From positions 117,659,653-117,723,652 of the forward strand of contig OX578140.1 of NCBI GenBank assembly GCA_951213105.1: DNA of 64,000 bases, written 5' to 3'. Of the stretch, positions 12,319 to 23,796 are shown piece by piece. The notes under the pieces are model-generated. The model searched no databases. It was not told the DNA's origin and saw only the letters and a list, made by a program, of their open reading frames with translations. A program made the translations under genes and the position numbers. Numbering within the stretch: position 1 is the first letter of the stretch; each line of letters begins with the position of its first letter. Source of the stretch: Amaurobius ferox. Lineage: Eukaryota > Arthropoda > Arachnida > Araneae > Amaurobiidae.

Positions 12319-13233
12319 ACTTTCCCTGCAATACATGGTAATGTATAGGGAAAGTATTGGAATCATGCCGAAAATCACAACTCGAGTTTTCGACGGATCT
12401 ACACGTTTTGAGACCTCTAGAATACGAAAAAACCATTTTTAGCGTGACGTCTGTGTGTGTGTCTGTGTGTCTGTCTGTCTGTGTGTCTGTCTGTCTCTGC
12501 AGATTTTGTATCCACTCTAACTAAAAACCTAATGGACCGAATTTCACTAAATTTTGTAAGTAAGTCACTTGTGGGCGGGGCTGGTGCTGATTAGTTTTGG
12601 GTACGATTCGGAATAAAAGAACCCGCCTTTTTTTGCGAAATGGCCCGCAAAAGCTTGTATCCACTCTAGCTGAAAAACTAATGGACCGAATTTCACAAAA
12701 TTCGGTAGATGAGTCACGTATAGGTCACCCTGGTGCTGATTAGATTTTGGAACGATTCAGAAAAAAATAACCTGCCTTTTTTTGCAGAATGGCCTGCAAA
12801 AATTGTCAAAATCTAAACTAAAAAGCTACGTATGGTCAAATATATCCATTAAATGCGTGTTTAATACCTAATTTTTAACGAAGAAAAGAATAAGACCAAC
12901 CCCATTACACTAGGACTAGCCGTTCTCGAGATATTTCAGTTTTTCGTACTTTCCCTACACCACCTTTGAAAATAAGCCCGATTACCGAATGAGAACGAAA
13001 ATTGAATAAAAGTGAAATAAATTTAATTAAAATAAAGAGAACGTGGATATAAGTTTGCAGAGAAAGTCATGTGCTGCTCATATCAGATTTTTACTTTCCC
13101 TGCAATACATGGTAATGCATAGGGAAAGTATTGGAATCATGCCGAAAATCACAACTCGAGTTTTCGACGGATCTACAAGTTTCGAGACCTCTAGAATACG
13201 AAAAAACCATTTTTAACGTGACGTCTGTGAGTG

Positions 13234-13272
<39 letters not shown>

Positions 13273-16200
13273 GCAGATTTTGTATCCACTCTAACTGAAA
13301 AACTAATGGACCGAATTTCACAAAATTTGGTAAGTAAGTCACTTGTGGGTGGAGCTGGTGCTGATTAGTTTTGGGTACAATTCGGGATAAAAGAACCCGC
13401 CTTTTTGTGCGAAATGGCCCGCAAAAGCTTGTATCCACTCTAGCTAAAAAACTACTGGACCGAATTTTACAAAATTCGGTAGATGAGTCACTTGTGGGTC
13501 ATCCTGGTGCTGATTAGATTTTGGTACGATTCGGAAAAAAATAATCTGCCTTTTCTTACAAAATGGCCCGCAAAAATCATCAAAATCTAAACTAAAGAAC
13601 TACGCATGCTCAAATATATCCATTAAATGCTTGTTTAATACCTAATTTTTAACGAAGAAAAGAATAAGACCAACCCCATTACACTAGGACTAGCCGTTCT
13701 CGAGATATTTTAGTTTTTCGTATTTTCTCTACGCCACCTATGAAATTAAGTCCGGTTACCGAATGAGAAAGAAAATTGAATTAAAAGTGAAATAAATTTA
13801 ATTAAAATAAAGAGAACGTGGATATAAGTCTGCAGGGAAAGTCATGTGCTGCCCACATCAGACTTTTACTTTCCCTGCAATACATGGTAATGTATAGGGA
13901 AAGTATTGGAATCATGCCGAAAATCGCAACTCGAGTTTTCGACGGATCTATACGTTTCGAGACCTCTAGAATACGAAAAAACTATTTTTAGCGTGACGTC
14001 TGTGTGTCTGTCTGTGTGTCTGTCTGTCTGTGCAGATTTTGTATCCACTCTAACTAAAAAACTAATCGACCGAATTTCACAAAATATGGTGGGTAAGTTA
14101 CTTGTGAGCGAGTCTGGTGCTGATTAGTTTTGAGTACGATTCGGGATAAAAGAACCCGCCTTTTTTGGGAAATGGCCCGCAAAAGCTTGTATCCACTCTA
14201 ATTCAAAAACTAATGGACCGAATTTTACAAAATTCGGTAGATGAGTCACTTGTGGGTTACCCTGGTGCTGATTAGATTTTGGTATGATTCGGAAAAAAAT
14301 GACTTGCCTTTTTTTGCAAAATGGCCCGCAAAAATCGTCCAAATCTAAACTAAAGAACTGGGTATACTCAAATATATCCATTAAATGCTGATTTAATACG
14401 TAATTTTTAAATACGAAAAGAATAAGACCGACCCCATTACACTAGGACTAGCCGTTCTCGAGATAATTTAGTTTTTCGTACTTTCCCTACGCCACCTTTG
14501 AAAATAAGCCAGGTTACCGAATGAGAACGAAAATAGAATTAAAAGTGAAATAAATTTAATTAAAATAAAGAGAACGTTAATATAAGTCTGCAGGGAAAGT
14601 CATGTGCTGCTCACATCAGATTTTTACTTCCCCTGCAATACATGGTAATGTATAGGGAAAGTATTGGAATCATGCCGAAAATCACAACTCGAGTTTTCGA
14701 CGGATCTACACGTTTCAAGACCTCTAGAATACGAAAAAACCATTTTTAGCGTGACGTCTGTGTGTGTGTCTGTGTGTCTGTCTGTGTGTCTGTGTGTCTG
14801 TCTGTCTGTGCAGATATTGTATCCACTCTAACTAAAAAACTAATGGACCGAATTTCACAAAATTTTGTAGGTAAGTCACTTGTGGGCGGGGCTGGTGCTG
14901 ATTAGTTTTGGGTACGATTCAGAATAAAACAACCCGCCTTTTTTGTGAAATGGCCCGCAAAAGCTTGTATCCACTGTAGCTGAAAAACTAATGGACCGAA
15001 TTTCACAAAATTCGGTAGATGAGTTACGTATAGGTCACCCTGGTGCTGATTAGATTTTGGTACGATTCAGAAAAAAATAACCTGCCTTTTTTTGCAAAAT
15101 GGCCCGCAAAAATTGCCAAAATCTAAAATAAAAACTGGGTATATTCAAATATATCCATTAAATGCTGATTTAATACGTAATTTTTAACGATGAAAAGAAT
15201 AAGACCAACCCCATTACACTAGGACTAGCCGTTCTCGCGATATTTTAGTTTTTCGTATTTTTCCTACACCATTTTTGAAAATAAGTCCAGTTTTCAAATG
15301 AGAACGAAAATTGAATTAAAAATTAATTAAATTTAATTTAAATAAATAGAACGTGAATATAAGTCTGCAGGGAAAGTCATGTGCTGCCCACATCAGATTT
15401 TTACTTTCCCTGCAATACATGGTAATGTATAGGGAAAGTATTGGAATCATGCCGAAAATCGCAACTCGAGTTTTCGACGGATCTACACGTTTCGAGACCT
15501 CTAGAATACGAAAAAACTATTTTTAGCGTGACGTCTGTGTGTGTGTCTGTGTGTCTGTCTGTGCAGAATTTGTATCCACTCTAACTAAAAAACTAATCAA
15601 CCGAATTTCATAAAATTTGGTAGGTAAGTCACTTGTGGGCGAATCTGGTGCTGATTAGTTTTGGGTACGATTCAGGATAAAAGAACCCGCCTTTTTTGTG
15701 AAAAGGCCCGCAAAAGCTTGTATCTACTCTAGCTAAAAATCTAATAGACCGAATTTCACAAACATTGGTAGATAAGTCGCTTGTAGGTCACCCTGGTGCT
15801 GATTAGATTTTGGTACGATTCGGAAAAGAACCTGCATTTTTTTGCAAAATGGCCCGCAAAAATCGACAAAATCTAAAATAAAAACTACGTATGCTGAAAT
15901 ATATCCTTTAAATGCTTGTTTTATACGAAATTTTTAACGAAGAAAAGAATAAGACCAACCCAATTACACTAAGGCCACTAAGACTAACCGTTATCGAGAT
16001 ATTTTAGTTTTTTCGTATTTTCTCTACGCCACCTTTGAAAATGAGTCCAGTTACCAAATGAGAACGAAAATTGAATTAATAGTGAATTAAATTTAATTAA
16101 AATAAAGAGAATGTGTATATAAGTCTGCAGGGAAAGTCATGTGCTGCCCACATCAGATTTTTACTTTCCCTGCAATACATGGTAATGTATAGGGAAAGTA

Positions 16201-17699
16201 TTGGAATCATGTCGAAAATCGCAACTCGAGTTTTCGACGGATCTACACGTTTCGAGACCTCTAGAATATGAAAAAACTATTTTTAGCGTGACGTCTGTGT
16301 GTGTGTCTGTGTGTCTGTCTGTGTGTCTGTCTGTGCATATTTTGTATCCAATCTAACTAAAAAACTAATTGACCGAATTTCATAAAATTTGGTAGGTAAG
16401 TCACTTGTGCACGAATCTGGTGCTGATTAGTTTTGGGTATGACTCCGGTTAAAAGAACCCGCCTTTTTTTTGCGAAATGGCCCGCAAAAGCTTGTATCCA
16501 CTCTAAGTTAAAAACTAATGGACCGAATTTCACAAAATTTGGTAGATAAGTCGCTTATAGGCCACCCTGGTGCTGATTAGATTTTGGTATAATTCGAAAA
16601 AAATAACCTGCCTTTTTTTGCAAAATGGCCCACAAAAATCATCAAAATCTAAACTTAAGAACTACGTATGCTTAAATATAGCCATTAAATGCTTGTTTAA
16701 TACGTAATTTTTAGCGAAGAAAGGAATAAGACCAACCCCATTACACTAGGACTAGCCGTTCTCGAGATATTTTAGTTTTTCGTATTTTTCCTACACCATT
16801 TTTGAAAATAAGTCCAGTTTTCAAATGAGAACGAAAATTGAATTAAAAATTAATTAAATTTAATTTAAATAAATAGAACGTGAATATAAGTCTGCAGGGA
16901 AAGTCATGTGCTGCCCACATCAGATTTTTACTCTCCCTGCAATACATGATAATGTATAGGGAAAGTATTGGAATCATGTCGAAAATCGCAACTCGAGTTT
17001 TCGACGGATCTACACGTTTCAAGACCTCTAGAATACGAAAAAACCATTTTTAGTGTGTCTGTGTGTCTGTGTGTCTGTCTGTGTGTCTGTCTGTCTGTCT
17101 GTGCAGATTTTGTATCCACTCTAACTAAATAACTAATACACCGAATTTCACAAAATTTTGTAGGTAAGTCACTTGTGGGCGAGTCTGGTGCTGATTAGTT
17201 TTGGGTACGATTCGGGATAAAAGAACCCGCCTTTTTTTGCGAAATGGTCCGCAAAAGTTTGTATCCACTCTAACTGAAAAACTAATGGACCGAATTTCAT
17301 AAAATTCGGCAGATGAGTCAATTGTGGGTCACCCTGGTGCTGATTAGATTTTGGTACGATTCGGAAAAAAATAACCTGCTTTTTTTTTTGCAAAATAACC
17401 CGCAAAAATCGTCAAAATCTAAACTAAAGAACTACGTATGCTCAAATATATCCATTAAATGTTTGTTTAATATGTAATTTTTAACGAAGAAAAGAATAAG
17501 ATCAACCCGATTACATTAGGTCTAGCCGTTCTCGAGATATTTTAGTTTTTCGTATTTTCTCTACGCCACCTTTGAAAATAAGTCCGGTTACCGAATGAGA
17601 AAGAAAATTGAATTAAAGGTGATATTAATTTAATTAAAATAAAGAGAATGTGGATATAAGTTTGCAGGAAAAGTCATGTGCTGCCCACATCAGATTTTT
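12319..17699 (+). mobile_element. Family B: seven head-to-tail hairpin/(GTCT)n units
   Basis: Units start with ACTTTCCCTGCAATACATGG at 12319, 13093, 13868, 14626, 15403, 16163 and 16930 (spacing 758-777 bp). Each opens with a near-perfect hairpin (TACTTTCCCT/AGGGAAAGTA arms), then CGACGGATCTACACGTTTCG, a variable (GTCT/GTGT)n tract, and two ~165-bp subrepeats that share TGTATCCACTCTAACT, CTAATGGACCGAATTT, CTGGTGCTGATTAG and AATGGCCCGCAAAA. Each ends CATGTGCTGCCCACATCAGA plus TTTTT. The (GTCT)n tract produces false TDRQTD-type reading frames on the minus strand. Units differ by scattered substitutions. Non-coding; no target-site duplication identified. Confidence 0.9.
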
Positions 17700-17700
17700 A

Positions 17701-18362
17701 ATTCAATTTCTGTTTTTATTTGATAATTAGACATTTTTCTAAACGTGGCATAACTAAATGCGAAAAATCTCAAATATCTTGAGAATGGTTAGTCCTAGAG
17801 TAATAGAATTGTTCTTATTATTTTCCTCATCAAAAATTACGTATAAAACAAGCATTTAATTGATATATTTGAACATACGTAACTTTTTTTTAGATTTTGC
17901 GATTTTTGAGGGTCATTTCGTAAAAGAAGGCAGGTTGTTCGTTTTCGAATAATGTCAAAATCTAATCAGCACCAGAATATCGTACAAGTAACTTATCTAC
18001 CAAATTTTGTGAAATTTGGTCAATTAGTATTTTAGCTAGAGTGGATACATGAAATTTTTACGGACCATTTCGCAAAAAAAGGCGGGTTCTGTTTTTACGA
18101 ATCATACCAAAAACTAATCAGCACCAGGGTCATACCCAAGTGACTTACTAAATTTTATGAAATTCGGTAAATAAGTTTTTGAGTTAGAGTGGACACATTC
18201 ATTGCACAGACATACAGACACACAAACAGACGTCACGCTAAATATAGTTTTTTCGTATTCTAGCGGTCTCGAAACGTGTAGATCCGTCGAAAACTCAAGT
18301 TGCGATTTTCGAAATGATTCCAATACTTTCTCTATACATTACCATGTATTACAGGGAAAGTA
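17701..18362 (-). mobile_element. Family B unit in inverted orientation closing the array
   Basis: It carries the family B sequence on the opposite strand, more diverged than the seven direct units, with short (GACA)-type repeats at about 18207-18232 and the terminal hairpin at 18323-18362. It makes the whole 12319-18362 block begin and end with the same hairpin in opposite orientation. The first ~80 bp (17701-17780) differ from the direct units. Confidence 0.8.
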
Positions 18363-18368
18363 ATAACA

Positions 18369-19681
18369 AACAAGAAAGAGCAATCATGCATAAGACATTG
18401 ATTATGAAACACTTTCCAACTTCAATGCAATTTTACTTAAACATCTCTAAAATGCGATATATTCCTCTGTAATATTTTTAAAATTATCACAATACTACAT
18501 TAATTTATTATATTTGAAAACTTAAAACTTCATCGAAAAAAATGAACTTCATTCAAATGACGGCATTGAAATATAAATTGCCTGGTTTAAACATCTCTAA
18601 AATACGATACATTCCTCGGTAATATTTTTAAAATTATCACAATACTGCAACAATAATTTATTATATTTGAAAACTTCATCGAAAACAAATGAAATTTATT
18701 CAAATGACGTCATTGAAATATAACACGTCTAGCTCTCTATATAAAAGCAGAATTTCATTCATAAACTGTTTTCCATTCCTTTCATTCATTTCAATACTAT
18801 AATAATTTACTTTATTTAAAAACTTAAAACCATGGAGGTAAACATAATTTAACTCTATGCTTAAAACTTCATCGAAAAAATCGTTTGTTTATCTATGTGA
18901 ATGAATGTTTCATTCATATCAGCTATATTACAGACTCCATAAGCTAAATAATTTTGAGTTAAAGAAATGCAGCAGTTCTTATACAACTTATTCTACATCT
19001 TTTGGTATTTACATCCTCCATAAGGGAAAATAAGGCTTCGTTGTAACAATAATGAAAGTTGGATGATCATTTAAACTCAACTATATTGTAATTGCGTTGT
19101 TTCAGTATGTAGATGCACAGAATTTAAGCAAAAATAAAGCGGTTTTAGGACGGGTACAACACTCAATATGAATTAAAAAGAACTTTAAAAATCACGATTT
19201 TGACACTAAATGAATGCCATATTTTATTTTGAAGTGGGTCACGTAATCACTTCATATAATGGTCACGTGATCTCTTCATATGAAGGATATAATTATTATT
19301 TTAATTTTTATTTAAAAAACTACTGAATATAATTTTCTGAAAATTTTTTTACATATTTTATGGGATAATTTGAATATTGCCTAAAACTTTCGCAGCGATT
19401 TGTGAATTTTAAATCCGCTTAAAAATGTTTGAAAAATTGGGTTCCGTAGGGTTCAATGTATTTCATTTTTTGAACCAGGGTTCAATCCAAAACTAATTGG
19501 GTGACATTATTCAATTATATTCCCATAGGTTCCACAAACCATCTGAGCAACATACTAAAATTTCATTTTGATAAAGTCATTTTTACGGCAGTTATCGTGC
19601 TAACGGACAGACAGACAGACAGACAGAATGAACAAAGTCATAACATAAGCACTTTTCAACTATGTTGTAAGGTGTTAAAAA
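18369..19681 (+). mobile_element. Family A element, copy A2
   Basis: Same order as A1 from AACAAGAAAG to the terminal palindrome ACTTTTCAACTATGTTGT and TTAAAA, with (GACA)n at 19603-19625. It starts 6 bp after the inverted family B unit, so the two families abut directly. Confidence 0.8.
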
Positions 19682-19894
19682 CTCATGATAAAATATTAAA
19701 TGCAAGATTCAGAGGTTTGGTAATGATTGAATGTTTGTCGACATTTCAAAGCATTATAGGACCGATAACTGTCTTGGAAGTCCGATTAACAGCATTACAG
19801 GACCGGTTTCGTTTAAAATATTAGCTCACCAGTATAGTGTTACTAGAATCAATAGGCTCATATTTTATATTACCCCTCTCTCTATATTTCATAG

Positions 19895-20093
19895 GTTTTG
19901 GCAAAGAGCTGTTCCAGCCTGATTTGGACAGATTGACTGATCATCTAGAAGTGGCCATGGATCTTGTGCCTGTGATTAAAGACGTCGATGTCCACACCGT
20001 GGTCAACGGACCTATCATGTACACGCCGGACCTTCTGCCAATGTTGGGGCCTTTCTACGATTTGCCAAACATGTGGATGGCTGTAGGTTTTGG
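19895..20093 (+). CDS. DMGDH: DMGDH exon c
   Basis: It starts with GT, completing the glycine split by the previous intron (acceptor TTTCATAG), and reads FGKELFQPDLDRLTDHLEVA, MDLVPVIKDVDVHTVVNGP, IMYTPDLLPMLGPFYDLPNM, WMAVGF. It ends on GG of the next split glycine at a GTATAA donor. The VVNGP-I--(S/T)PD-LPM-GP pattern marks the end of the FAD domain, where the strand contacts the isoalloxazine region in this family (family knowledge). Confidence 0.95.
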
Positions 20094-20368
20094 GTATAAT
20101 GTTTTTGTTTTACTTAGCGATATTTCTTTCAGCAAATATATTAGATTTTCTGTACTGTATGATTAGTTGATAACTAACGATGAAACATTCCAAAAAGTCA
20201 CGTGTCAATTTTAACGATAATTTAAATACCAGGCAATATGGATAAAATATAATAATTCAGAAAAGAAGGATCCATTTATAAGCAAATATACAGGAAAATA
20301 TATGATAAACTTTGGCTTAATAATAAACGGGGGGCGAGGAGGAAATAAATGGGTAAGGGTCAGATGGT

Positions 20369-20653
20369 TGTTGTTAAGACCCAAACCGTCCGACCTAGCA
20401 GAAAGGTGTAAGGTAACTGTTTGGACGGCCGGGAAGTACCACCCAATTTAGACCGGAACCCAGTGGGGGAGTCATCCACAGGGACCGTACCGTCCTTCCC
20501 CTACCACCAGCCTCTCGGAAAGACTTACGGTCCCACATGTTTAAAGTGATCGTACTCCGCATGAACACTGCGGCAGTTTTGGCAGCGGTGGGAATCGAAC
20601 CCGGGCCTACCGAGTGCAATTCCCGCGCTCTAACCACTGGGCTACTGCGCCCC
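20369..20653 (-). mobile_element. tRNA-derived SINE, full-length type with A and B boxes
   Basis: Read on the minus strand: a tRNA-like head with TAGCCCAGTGG (A box) and GGTTCGATTCC (B box), then a conserved body (CCTTCCGAGAGG, CACTGGGTTCCGG, AATTGGGTGG) and a CAA-type tail. An 8-bp repeat CAGATGGT at 20361-20368 and 20660-20667 is the likely target-site duplication. It sits just after DMGDH exon c. Confidence 0.85.
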
Positions 20654-20667
20654 AAGCGCCAGATGGT

Positions 20668-21298
20668 GAAAGATCCAGACCACCCGACTCACCCTAGGGT
20701 ATGAGTAGCTGGTTGAGAAAGAAGTGCGTATAGAACATCTTAAAAGAAAATAGATCGCATTATTTTAAAAATCTATTAAAACCATGAAAACCTACCACAG
20801 TCTTTCAATATCGTTTAAGTTGAGCTAATCCTTGGTCTAGTTGTTAATAAGGGCATATCCAGGGAGTTAAGGGAACGAGTTTTATTAATACCCCATTGGC
20901 TAAACAATATTTTCTATTGTTAACCCCCAATGCGTATCGACTTCCGTTTTCCGATATACTGGCTAGGCCAATGGTGGTTCTTTGGTTTCTGCTTATAATG
21001 CAGATCATGTAACATAGAATGTTATGTTTGATTAACGCTGGAGCTGTCCTGATTATGATGGAACGTGGCAATCAATAGGAAAAGACAACACTTATACGTT
21101 CTTGGAAAGTTAAGAAAACTCACCATTTTACTAGCTATCCTCTCAATGCTTTGTTCGCAATTGCTCCAATGTAAACGTAACGTGAAGTTATGGAGCGATG
21201 GTTTGAGATGATATTGACTGACTGGGCGTGATAAGTTTTCGTGGTTTTCCAAGTATTAGAACGCAAATACGGCGGAGTTTCCGTTGAAAAGTTTTCCA
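20668..21298. other. Intron spacer, mostly unrecognised
   Basis: At about 20670-20715 there is a short piece resembling the SINE tail variant seen at 28941 (GACCA-CCGACTC). The rest is AT-rich intron in which I see no gene or repeat. Confidence 0.5.
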
Positions 21299-21565
21299 CA
21301 ACATCCCTCCCAGGTTTGCGCGCTAGATTTGCACGCTACCACAAATGCCGCCGTGTTCATGCGGAGTACGATCACGTTAAACATGTGGGTCCGTAAGTCC
21401 TTCCGAGAGGTTGGTGGTAGGGGAAGGAGGGTACGGTCCCTGTGGATGCCTCCCCCACTGGGTTCCGGTCTAAATTGGGTGGCACTTCCCGGCCGTCCAT
21501 ACAGTTACCTTACACCTTTCTGGTAGGTCGGACGGTCTGGGTCTCAACAACAACATCCCTCCCAG
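21299..21565 (+). mobile_element. SINE a of a three-SINE cluster, 5'-truncated 5S-type subfamily
   Basis: The SINE body is 21314-21550, bounded by CAACATCCCTCCCAG at 21299-21313 and 21551-21565. It starts inside the tRNA-like head (GCGCGCTAGATTTGCAC) and lacks the ~27-bp B-box segment, the same deletion seen in the 5S-headed copies, so it is a truncated member of that subfamily. Its tail ends (CAA)n. Confidence 0.85.
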
Positions 21566-21851
21566 GGCGCGGTAGCCCATTGGTTAACGCGCTGGAGTTG
21601 CACTCGGTAGGCCCGGGTTCGATTCCAGCCACAGCCAAAACTGCCGCCGTGTTCACGCGGAGTACGATCTCGTTAAACATGTGGGTCCGTAAGTCCTTCC
21701 GAGAGGTTGGTGGTAGGGGAAGGAGGGTACGGTCCCTGTGGATGCCTCCCCCACTGGGTTCCGGTCTAAATTGGGTGGCACTTCCCGGCTGTCCAAACAG
21801 TTACCTTACACCTTTCTGGTAGGTCGGACGGTCTGGGTCTCAACAACAACA
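21566..21851 (+). mobile_element. SINE b of the cluster, tRNA type with A and B boxes
   Basis: It begins GGCGCGGTAGCCCATTGG and contains the intact B box GGTTCGATTCC at 21618-21628. The body is nearly identical to its neighbours and the tail is (CAA)n. The flanking copies of CATCCCTCCC on both sides show it entered essentially the same target as SINEs a and c. Confidence 0.85.
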
Positions 21852-21865
21852 ACATCCCTCCCTTA

Positions 21866-22260
21866 GCGCCAACGGCCGTACCGTGCTGATAACACCGGTT
21901 TTCGTTAGATCACCGAAGTCAAGCAGCATCGGGCGCGGTTAGTACTTGGGTGGGTGACCACCTGGGACCCGCGCGCTGTTGGCACATTTCGAGCGCGGTA
22001 GCCCAGTGGTTTGCGCGCTGGATTTGCACGCTGCCACAACTGCCGCCGTGTTCATGCGGAGTACGATCACGTTAAACATGTGGGTCCGTGAGTCCTTCCG
22101 AGAGGTTGGTACTAGGGGAAGGAAAGTGCGGTCCCTGTGGATGCCTCTCCCACTGGGTTCCGGTCTAAATTGGGTGGCACTTCCCGGCCGTCCAAACAGT
22201 TACCTTACACCTTTCTAGTAGGTCGGACGGTCTGGGTCTCAACAACAACAACAACAACAT
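21866..22260 (+). mobile_element. SINE c: 5S rRNA-headed chimeric SINE
   Basis: Positions 21868-21983 are a recognisable 5S rRNA-like sequence (GCCAACGGCC start, GATCACCGAAG, GGGCGCGGTTAGTACTTGGG, CTGTTGGC end; about 116 nt against a usual ~119). It runs directly into the tRNA-like SINE at 21990 (GAGCGCGGTAGCCCAGTGG), in which the segment with the B box is missing. Body and (CAA)n tail are as in the other SINEs. The 13-bp repeat CATCCCTCCCTTA at 21853-21865 and 22261-22273 is the target-site duplication, so head, body and tail moved as one unit. Confidence 0.9.
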
Positions 22261-22439
22261 CATCCCTCCCTTATCAGCATAGCATTCGCCTAAAAAGAAA
22301 CTACCACCTCCCCCATATCGTACGTAGAAACTTGCACCTTTGTGACTCATCTCAGTTTACGGATGTTGAACCTATTAGCTACTGTGATGATGATCAAGCC
22401 TTACGTATTTTATCAAAGGCAATAATAAATTTTGTAAAA

Positions 22440-22505
22440 ATAATTATGCCCCAGTGGGGATTCGAACCACTGATCTCTGCCTGACCAGTCAACTCTCTAC
22501 TCCTT
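22440..22505 (-). repeat. tRNA-like sequence (possible SINE head or tRNA pseudogene)
   Basis: On the minus strand, GGAGTAGAGAGTTGACTGG is followed by GTGGTTCGAATCCCCACT, which resembles a tRNA T arm with B box. The acceptor and D arms do not pair well, so it is not a convincing functional tRNA. Confidence 0.35.
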
Positions 22506-23496
22506 GAGAAGACGAATGTCCATCTGTCTATATTTGAAGTGGACCTTACATTCTTCTTAGATTTCAGATCAAAATCTAACTTCTAATCCGTACGATCTCC
22601 CACTTCCTCTGAGTCTTTTATACAGAATAACACTGTTCTGATTGATCTCCCCATGGATTGAAAATACTGTCATAAATCGTAGAGTGCTGGTAGTAGCGTC
22701 GTAAAAAAGAAAAGTTGAGGTGGTGTTTTGGTAACCAAATATTTTGTTTTTCATTTCTCTGAATTTCAATGGGTTCCAATGGGTTCCTGAGTGGAATTAT
22801 GACTCCCCCAAATCCTCCCCTTGTCGATACCACTTTGTCCTGGAGAAAATCCTATTTCTTTGTTATTAAACCTCAATAATCCGCTGCTCTGCTGTATCTA
22901 ACTAGTTAAAATCGCGCTCCCAATGCTTATAACAGCATCCATAGACCGGTTATATACGCGTCTATATAAACATACCTACAATAATAACAAGAAAACTTGC
23001 CATGTGCAACAATTTTACTTTAAACCTACCACGCAGCTGATTTCGGTCAATGCTCTGCACTTTGAGCTGAGACAGCTGTCTATATTTCTTTATTTAAAAT
23101 GGACCCTTTCATCATGCCATGATTCTAGTTTAGATTATGTAATCATCTAACGAAGAATACATACTGATATGAAACTAATAAAACTAAAATAACTTCGTTT
23201 AAAGCAACATACAACGCAAAATTAATAGTGTCGACCGATTTCGAAAGCAAAAAACAGCCTTCTTCGTCAGAGCACACAAGAAGCGAAATCTTCACTGCTG
23301 AGAGCTAGATCGACAACCCGGTTGCCGATCTTGTTCGCGCTAACAACCTGGTTGCCGTTTAATGAAGAATAGTTTGGAACATAGTTACTTACATTTTTGT
23401 TTTATCTTATAATATATAATGCAGAACGTATTTAATCATTGTGTTTCAAGACCTTTAGATGCGTTTTCATGCATGAATCGCTTATTTTTATTACAG
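22506..23496. other. Intron spacer before DMGDH exon d
   Basis: Mostly unrecognised. At 23228-23272 the minus strand carries CTGACGA, a 6-bp stem (GAAGGC with GCTTTC) and GAAA in hammerhead-like order (see findings). Similar TCTGTCTATATTT words occur near 22520 and 23077. Confidence 0.4.
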
Positions 23497-23616
23497 GTAT
23501 GGAATCATTCACTCTGGTGGTGCTGGTCACTACTTAGCTCACTGGATATTAAATGGCGAGCCACCGTTCGACCTGATCGAGGCAGACCCTAATCGTTTCG
23601 GGAAATGGACAACCAG
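23497..23616 (+). CDS. DMGDH: DMGDH exon d
   Basis: One base completes glycine, then [20 protein letters not shown] and [19 protein letters not shown], ending on AG of a split arginine at GTTAGA. GIIHSGG with the following helix is the C-terminal FAD-contacting segment. GEPPFDL(I)E-DPNR(F/Y)GKW separates DMGDH from sarcosine dehydrogenase. The acceptor is TTATTACAG. Confidence 0.95.
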
Positions 23617-23796
23617 GTTAGAACTTCTTTTATATTGATTATTGTGATCTTTCTGGACTTATACATGTACTTAAATAGTTGATAACAGCTGGTGGGTGCA
23701 AAATTAAATCCCATGCATAGGATTGCAATTTTTTTCAAAGTAGGAAATGTATATACACCACTCACTATGTTCACTGAGGCAGGAGTATTCTTAGAG

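Noticed and set aside
13091..18323. Recurring open frames with TDRQTD or SVCLSVC runs and FSYSRGLET
   Set aside because: They are translations of the (GTCT)n tract and flanks of non-coding family B units, present on both strands with varying length and disrupted by indels between units.
21868..21983. A functional 5S rRNA gene
   Set aside because: It is fused directly to a SINE body, shares one target duplication with it, carries several changes from typical 5S, and lacks its own terminator T run.
20395..22218. Frames containing KSFREVGGRGRRVRSLWM or similar
   Set aside because: They are translations of the SINE body; the same sequence is read in each SINE copy and is interrupted in others.
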